Below, one piece after another: positions 60,780 through 64,000 of a stretch of DNA of 64,000 bases. Both the position numbers and the translations under genes were made by a program. The notes beneath the pieces are model-generated. The model saw nothing but the letters and a program-made list of their open reading frames with translations. It ran no database searches and had not been told where the DNA came from. The first letter of the stretch is position 1. The number at the start of each line of letters is the position of its first letter. The stretch is from Azoarcus indigens (lineage in GTDB: Bacteria > Pseudomonadota > Gammaproteobacteria > Burkholderiales > Rhodocyclaceae), in contig NZ_SNVV01000006.1 in NCBI RefSeq assembly GCF_004361735.1, positions 1 through 64,000 on the forward strand, in the 5' to 3' direction.

Positions 60780-61250
60780 ATGAAAAAGGTTCAACAAGGC
60801 TTCACCCTGATCGAACTGATGATCGTCGTGGCGATCATCGGCATTCTGGCTGCCGTTGCAATCCCGCAGTATCAAAACTATACGATCCGTGCAAAGGTCG
60901 CCAATGCTCTCTCTGCAGTGGACTCCCTGAAGACGGCTGTTGCCATGTGCGGTCAAGAATCCGGTGGAACACTTACGTCATGCGACACCACCGTCGCGGC
61001 CACACCTACGTCCATTCCCGCCTTTACCGCCACTAAGGAGGTATCCGCGGCATCCGTTACTGATGGAGTTATTACGCTGACCTTTGCCTCAGGCATATCC
61101 ACCGACGTCGACAGCAAGAAAATTTCATTCACGCCCACCTTCGGCGATACCAATGTGACTTGGTGCATTGCGACCAATGTTACCCAGCCAGCTGAAATTG
61201 TGAGCTCCATAACGAAGAACAGCATTGGCACCTGCACTGCACCGACTTAA
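60780..61250 (+). CDS. pilA: Type IVa major pilin
   Basis: Pilin of 156 residues. The short leader MKKVQQG is cut by prepilin peptidase between Gly7 and Phe8; the mature N-terminus [20 protein letters not shown] has Glu5, needed for assembly, and a 25-residue hydrophobic helix. Two Cys pairs (MCGQ, SCDT; WCIA, GTCTAPT) could make loops including the C-terminal D-region. Start at 60780 with AAGGAG upstream. Sigma-54 promoter and terminator frame the gene, so it is monocistronic. Its GC content is lower than its neighbours, a common feature of variable pilins. Confidence 0.96.
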   Translation: MKKVQQGFTLIELMIVVAIIGILAAVAIPQYQNYTIRAKVANALSAVDSLKTAVAMCGQESGGTLTSCDTTVAATPTSIPAFTATKEVSAASVTDGVITLTFASGISTDVDSKKISFTPTFGDTNVTWCIATNVTQPAEIVSSITKNSIGTCTAPT

Positions 61251-61335
61251 TGCCTCTTCCGCATAGGTATCTGCTCAAAGCCTGACGGGATGATACAACG
61301 ACAGTTTTGAAGCGGAGTTGATTGACGGTTGACTA

Positions 61336-61375
61336 AACGACAAGGCCGCTAGCAATAGTGGCCTTGTCGTTTTTG
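61336..61375 (+). terminator. Intrinsic terminator of pilA
   Basis: 12-bp stem AACGACAAGGCC / GGCCTTGTCGTT with a 12-base loop, followed by TTTTGG. The remaining sequence up to 61549 shows nothing else. Confidence 0.92.
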
Positions 61376-61549
61376 GAAAGGTAATCCGACGTACCTCATA
61401 CAGAAAGCAATTGCTAGCGGACCATCCTTCTCACCTTTCCTATCAACAAGCAACGGAACCATCCATGCTCCTCGACGTTACAACCATGAAGCGTTAAAGC
61501 AGACCTAACACACCAGCACGCAATTCGTGCATTGGGCACCAATGCACTC

Positions 61550-62917
61550 CTACTCCATCCCCCACTTCTGCAACCGATACCGCAACTGCCTGAGCGTCAT
61601 TCCCAGCCTTCTTGCTGCCGCTGAGCGATTCCAGCGGGTTTCATCCAAGGCCCGCAACACCCGGATGCGTTCATCATCGCTGTCGGCGTCGGCATCTTCA
61701 TCCGCACCGAATGGCTCGAAGGCGCCGATTGAGTGCATCAAGCCTTCCGTGGGATGGAGCTCGATATCGCCAATGTCGATGCATTCCCCCTCACACAGCG
61801 CGCAGGCGCGCTCCAGCAGGTTCTCCAGCTCGCGGACGTTGCCCGGAAAGGGATGGGACGTCAGGGCGTCCAGCGCAGCGGGCGTGAGCGAGCGGACCGG
61901 GCTGCCGTCCCGCGCGGCCAGGCGCGCCAGCAGATGGGCGGCGAGTTCCGGAATGTCCTCGCGCCGCTCCCTCAGCGGCGGCACCCTTAGGGTGATGACG
62001 TTGATGCGGAAGTAGAGGTCCTGCCGGAAGAGGTTTTCGCTGACCAGTTGGGCGAGGTCGCGGTGGGAGGCGGAGAGGATGCGGACGTCCACCGCCTCCT
62101 CTCCGTGGGCGCCCACCGGGCGGACGGCGCGCTCCTGGATGGCGCGCAGCAGTTTGACCTGCATGGCCAGCGGCAGCTCGCCCACCTCGTCCAGGAACAG
62201 GGTGCCGCCGTTGGCGGCCTGGAACAGGCCCTCCTTGTCGGCCGTGGCGCCGGTGAAGCTGCCGCGGCGGTGGCCGAAGAATTCGCTCTCCATCAGTTCC
62301 GGCGAAATTGCGCCGCAGTTGACCGGAACGAAGGGCCCTTTCGCGCGTGCGCCCAGGCTGTGGATCAGGCGGGCGATGACTTCCTTGCCGGTGCCGGACT
62401 CGCCGTGAATGAACACCGGCGCCTGGTTGCGCGCGAGCTTCTCGATCTGGCCGCGTAGCTGCTCCACGGCGGGCGAGCTGCCGATGAAACTGCGCCCGCC
62501 TGCCGCCGCCACGCCCGCCTCGCCTCCCAGTTTCAGCGCGTGGCCGACCAGTTCCTTCAGCGCCTTCAGTTCGACCGGCTTGGTGACGAAGTCGAAGGCG
62601 CCCAGCTTGAGCGCCCGGATCGCGGTTTCCATGCTGCCGAAGGCGGTGATCACCGCGACCGGCAGGCCGGGCAGGTTGCCCTGGATGTGCTTCACCACGT
62701 CCAGTCCATCGCCATCGGGCAGGCGCATGTCGGTCAGGCACAGGCGGTAGCGGCGAGCCCCCAGCAGTTCCCTGGCCTCGGCCACCGAACCCGCCGTGTC
62801 GCAGCCCAGCCCCATGCGCAGCAGCGACAGTTCCAGCAGTTCGCGGATGTCTTCTTCATCGTCCACCACCAGTACTTCCGGGCCGGCGGGGCGGTTGCGT
62901 CGCTCTTGAATCGTCAT
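61550..62917 (-). CDS. pilR: Sigma-54-dependent response regulator PilR
   Basis: NtrC-type regulator of 455 residues: receiver domain (about 12-125; phosphoacceptor Asp63 in LTDMRLP), AAA+ domain (about 140-375; Walker A GESGTGKE, sigma-54 contact loop reading GSFTGA, Walker [14 protein letters not shown]) and a Fis-type helix-turn-helix at the C-terminus ([19 protein letters not shown]). Placed beside pilA and after pilS on the same strand, it most likely activates the pilA sigma-54 promoter. The GSFTGA variant replaces the usual Ala by Ser. Start at 62917. Confidence 0.95.
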   Translation of the reverse strand: MTIQERRNRPAGPEVLVVDDEEDIRELLELSLLRMGLGCDTAGSVAEARELLGARRYRLCLTDMRLPDGDGLDVVKHIQGNLPGLPVAVITAFGSMETAIRALKLGAFDFVTKPVELKALKELVGHALKLGGEAGVAAAGGRSFIGSSPAVEQLRGQIEKLARNQAPVFIHGESGTGKEVIARLIHSLGARAKGPFVPVNCGAISPELMESEFFGHRRGSFTGATADKEGLFQAANGGTLFLDEVGELPLAMQVKLLRAIQERAVRPVGAHGEEAVDVRILSASHRDLAQLVSENLFRQDLYFRINVITLRVPPLRERREDIPELAAHLLARLAARDGSPVRSLTPAALDALTSHPFPGNVRELENLLERACALCEGECIDIGDIELHPTEGLMHSIGAFEPFGADEDADADSDDERIRVLRALDETRWNRSAAARRLGMTLRQLRYRLQKWGME

Positions 62918-63095
62918 GGTGTGGATGGCTGTGGCTGGCCCGGCGGAGCGCCCTGGGGCCTGGAGTTAGGAGTGCTTACGCCAGCTCGGGGAGATCGATG
63001 CGCGCTACGCGTGCAGCCCCGGAGCGGACACGAAAAAAGGATAGCCACCCGCCCTTGGCCGCCGCAAGCCGGCACCGCTCGCGGATGAAGCCGTC

Positions 63096-64000
63096 TCATG
63101 GTCGCGCCCGGCCAATGAGCAGAAAATGCGCGCCGCCCTCGCCGCCCACCAGTTCCAGCGTCGCGTCGTTGGCTTCGGCGAGTTCCCGGGCGATGTAGAG
63201 CCCGAGGCCGGTGCCCTTGGGATGGGTGGTGAAGAAGGGTTCGAAGAGATGGACGCGCACCTCGTCCGGCACGCCGGCGCCGTCGTCCCGCACATGCAGC
63301 CCGACCCGGCCGTCCGGAAAGGGCTCGGCGTACAAACGCACCGCCCCTTCGCCGCTGGAGCAGTAACGGCGGGCATTGGCGACCAGGTTGTCGAGGATCT
63401 GGTGCAGATGGGCACGGTCCAGCGCCAGGGTGACCTCCGGCGCCACTTCGATGCGATACACCGCCCGCTCCGCCTCGCCGGCGAGGCTGTGGGCAGCGAT
63501 GAGCTCCTCGATGAAGGCCGCCAGCGGCACCGCCTCCGGCTCCGCCTGCTCACGCCGGCCCAGCGCCAGCACATCGCGGATCATGCGTTCGATGCGGCGG
63601 GCGTTGTCGTTGACGATGCGGGTCAGCCGCGCCTGCATCTCGGTGCGCTTTTCATCCTGCAGCAGTTCCGCGGCCTGGGTGATCGCGGACAGCGGGTTGC
63701 GGATCTCGTGCGCCATGCTGGCGGTGAGGCGGCCGAGGGCGGCGAGCTTGAGCTGCTGCAGCTTGCGCTGGATCTCCTCGAAGTCGGTGAGGTAGATCAG
63801 CGTATCGCCCTCGGCCGGCGTGCCCAGCTCGCCGCAGACCACCCGGCAGCGCAGCAGGCGCGCCGGCAGGCCCAGCCGCATCAGGCGGCCATCATCGCCG
63901 CACTCCACTGCGATGCCGGCGAAGACGGGATCGACATCGGCAAGCAGCAGGCCTTCCAGCGCGGACAAGCCCAGCAGCGCGGCCGCCCGGGGGTTGGCCT
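63096..64000 (-). CDS. pilS: Sensor histidine kinase PilS, C-terminal part
   Basis: The gene runs past the window end, so the N-terminus with its membrane helices is not seen. The visible part (about 300 residues) has the end of a PAS domain (NPRAAALLGLSALEG onward), HisKA with phosphoacceptor His in SMAHEIRNPLSAI, and the HATPase with N box DNLVANARRY, G1 DDGAGVPDEV and G2 GTGLGLYIA. It lies upstream of pilR on the same strand, so both form the pilSR pair controlling pilin transcription. Confidence 0.92.
   Translation of the reverse strand, partial: ANPRAAALLGLSALEGLLLADVDPVFAGIAVECGDDGRLMRLGLPARLLRCRVVCGELGTPAEGDTLIYLTDFEEIQRKLQQLKLAALGRLTASMAHEIRNPLSAITQAAELLQDEKRTEMQARLTRIVNDNARRIERMIRDVLALGRREQAEPEAVPLAAFIEELIAAHSLAGEAERAVYRIEVAPEVTLALDRAHLHQILDNLVANARRYCSSGEGAVRLYAEPFPDGRVGLHVRDDGAGVPDEVRVHLFEPFFTTHPKGTGLGLYIARELAEANDATLELVGGEGGAHFLLIGRARP

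Overview
The window reads as chromosomal DNA of a high-GC Gram-negative bacterium, most probably a betaproteobacterium. A placement near Rhodocyclales is inference from gene content and was not tested. The grounds are type IVa pilin with PilS/PilR and a sigma-54 promoter, a TPP-riboswitch thiDC unit, MaeB-type malic enzyme beside GTP-dependent PEP carboxykinase, an Hcp protein, and an alpha-carbonic-anhydrase-like protein fused to a surface-adhesin-E-like domain. No rRNA, tRNA, CRISPR array or intact insertion sequence was recognised.

Layout. 1-1.6 kb: lower-GC small genes on the minus strand separated by attC-like sites, that is, integron gene cassettes with no integrase in view. 2.2-2.9 kb: aquaporin. 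3.7-15.5 kb: a two-gene, ATGA-coupled surface unit of a ~2,540-residue DUF11/SdrD-B-like repeat protein and a ~1,390-residue OmpA-plus-barrel protein. 15.9-22.5 kb: signalling block with a PAS-GGDEF-EAL protein, a frameshifted OmpR-type regulator, a carbonic-anhydrase-like protein lacking two zinc ligands, and a 7TM histidine kinase. 22.7-25.7 kb: TPP riboswitch, thiD, thiC. 25.8-33.1 kb: autotransporter, M48 protease, SWIM-SNF2 helicase. 33.9-36.0 kb: orphan hcp with a near-consensus sigma-54 promoter, OmpA lipoprotein, fluoride channel. 36.2-39.5 kb: MscS channel and glnS. 39.8-44.4 kb: MacAB-like efflux operon with two permeases and a tiny exported protein. 44.6-48.3 kb: Cys-rich small protein, pseudouridine synthase with a giant Arg/Gly/Glu-rich N-terminus, Na+/H+ antiporter. 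48.4-52.8 kb: hydroxyacid dehydrogenase divergent from an IclR regulator, PBP7-type endopeptidase, patatin. 52.9-58.8 kb: maeB divergent from pckG, then an aminotransferase. 58.9-64 kb: lytic transglycosylase, AmpD-like amidase, pilA, pilR and a partial pilS.

How it fits together. Several blocks face the envelope: surface adhesin candidates, peptidoglycan enzymes (transglycosylase, amidase, PBP7), pili and efflux. maeB and pckG share one intergenic region and probably control carbon flow between C4 acids, pyruvate and PEP. pilA carries a sigma-54 promoter and sits beside pilSR. hcp also carries a sigma-54 type promoter although no other type VI gene is present.

Most unusual items: the cassette cluster, the coupled giant repeat/barrel pair, the apparently non-catalytic carbonic anhydrase fusion, and the one-base frameshift in the response regulator.
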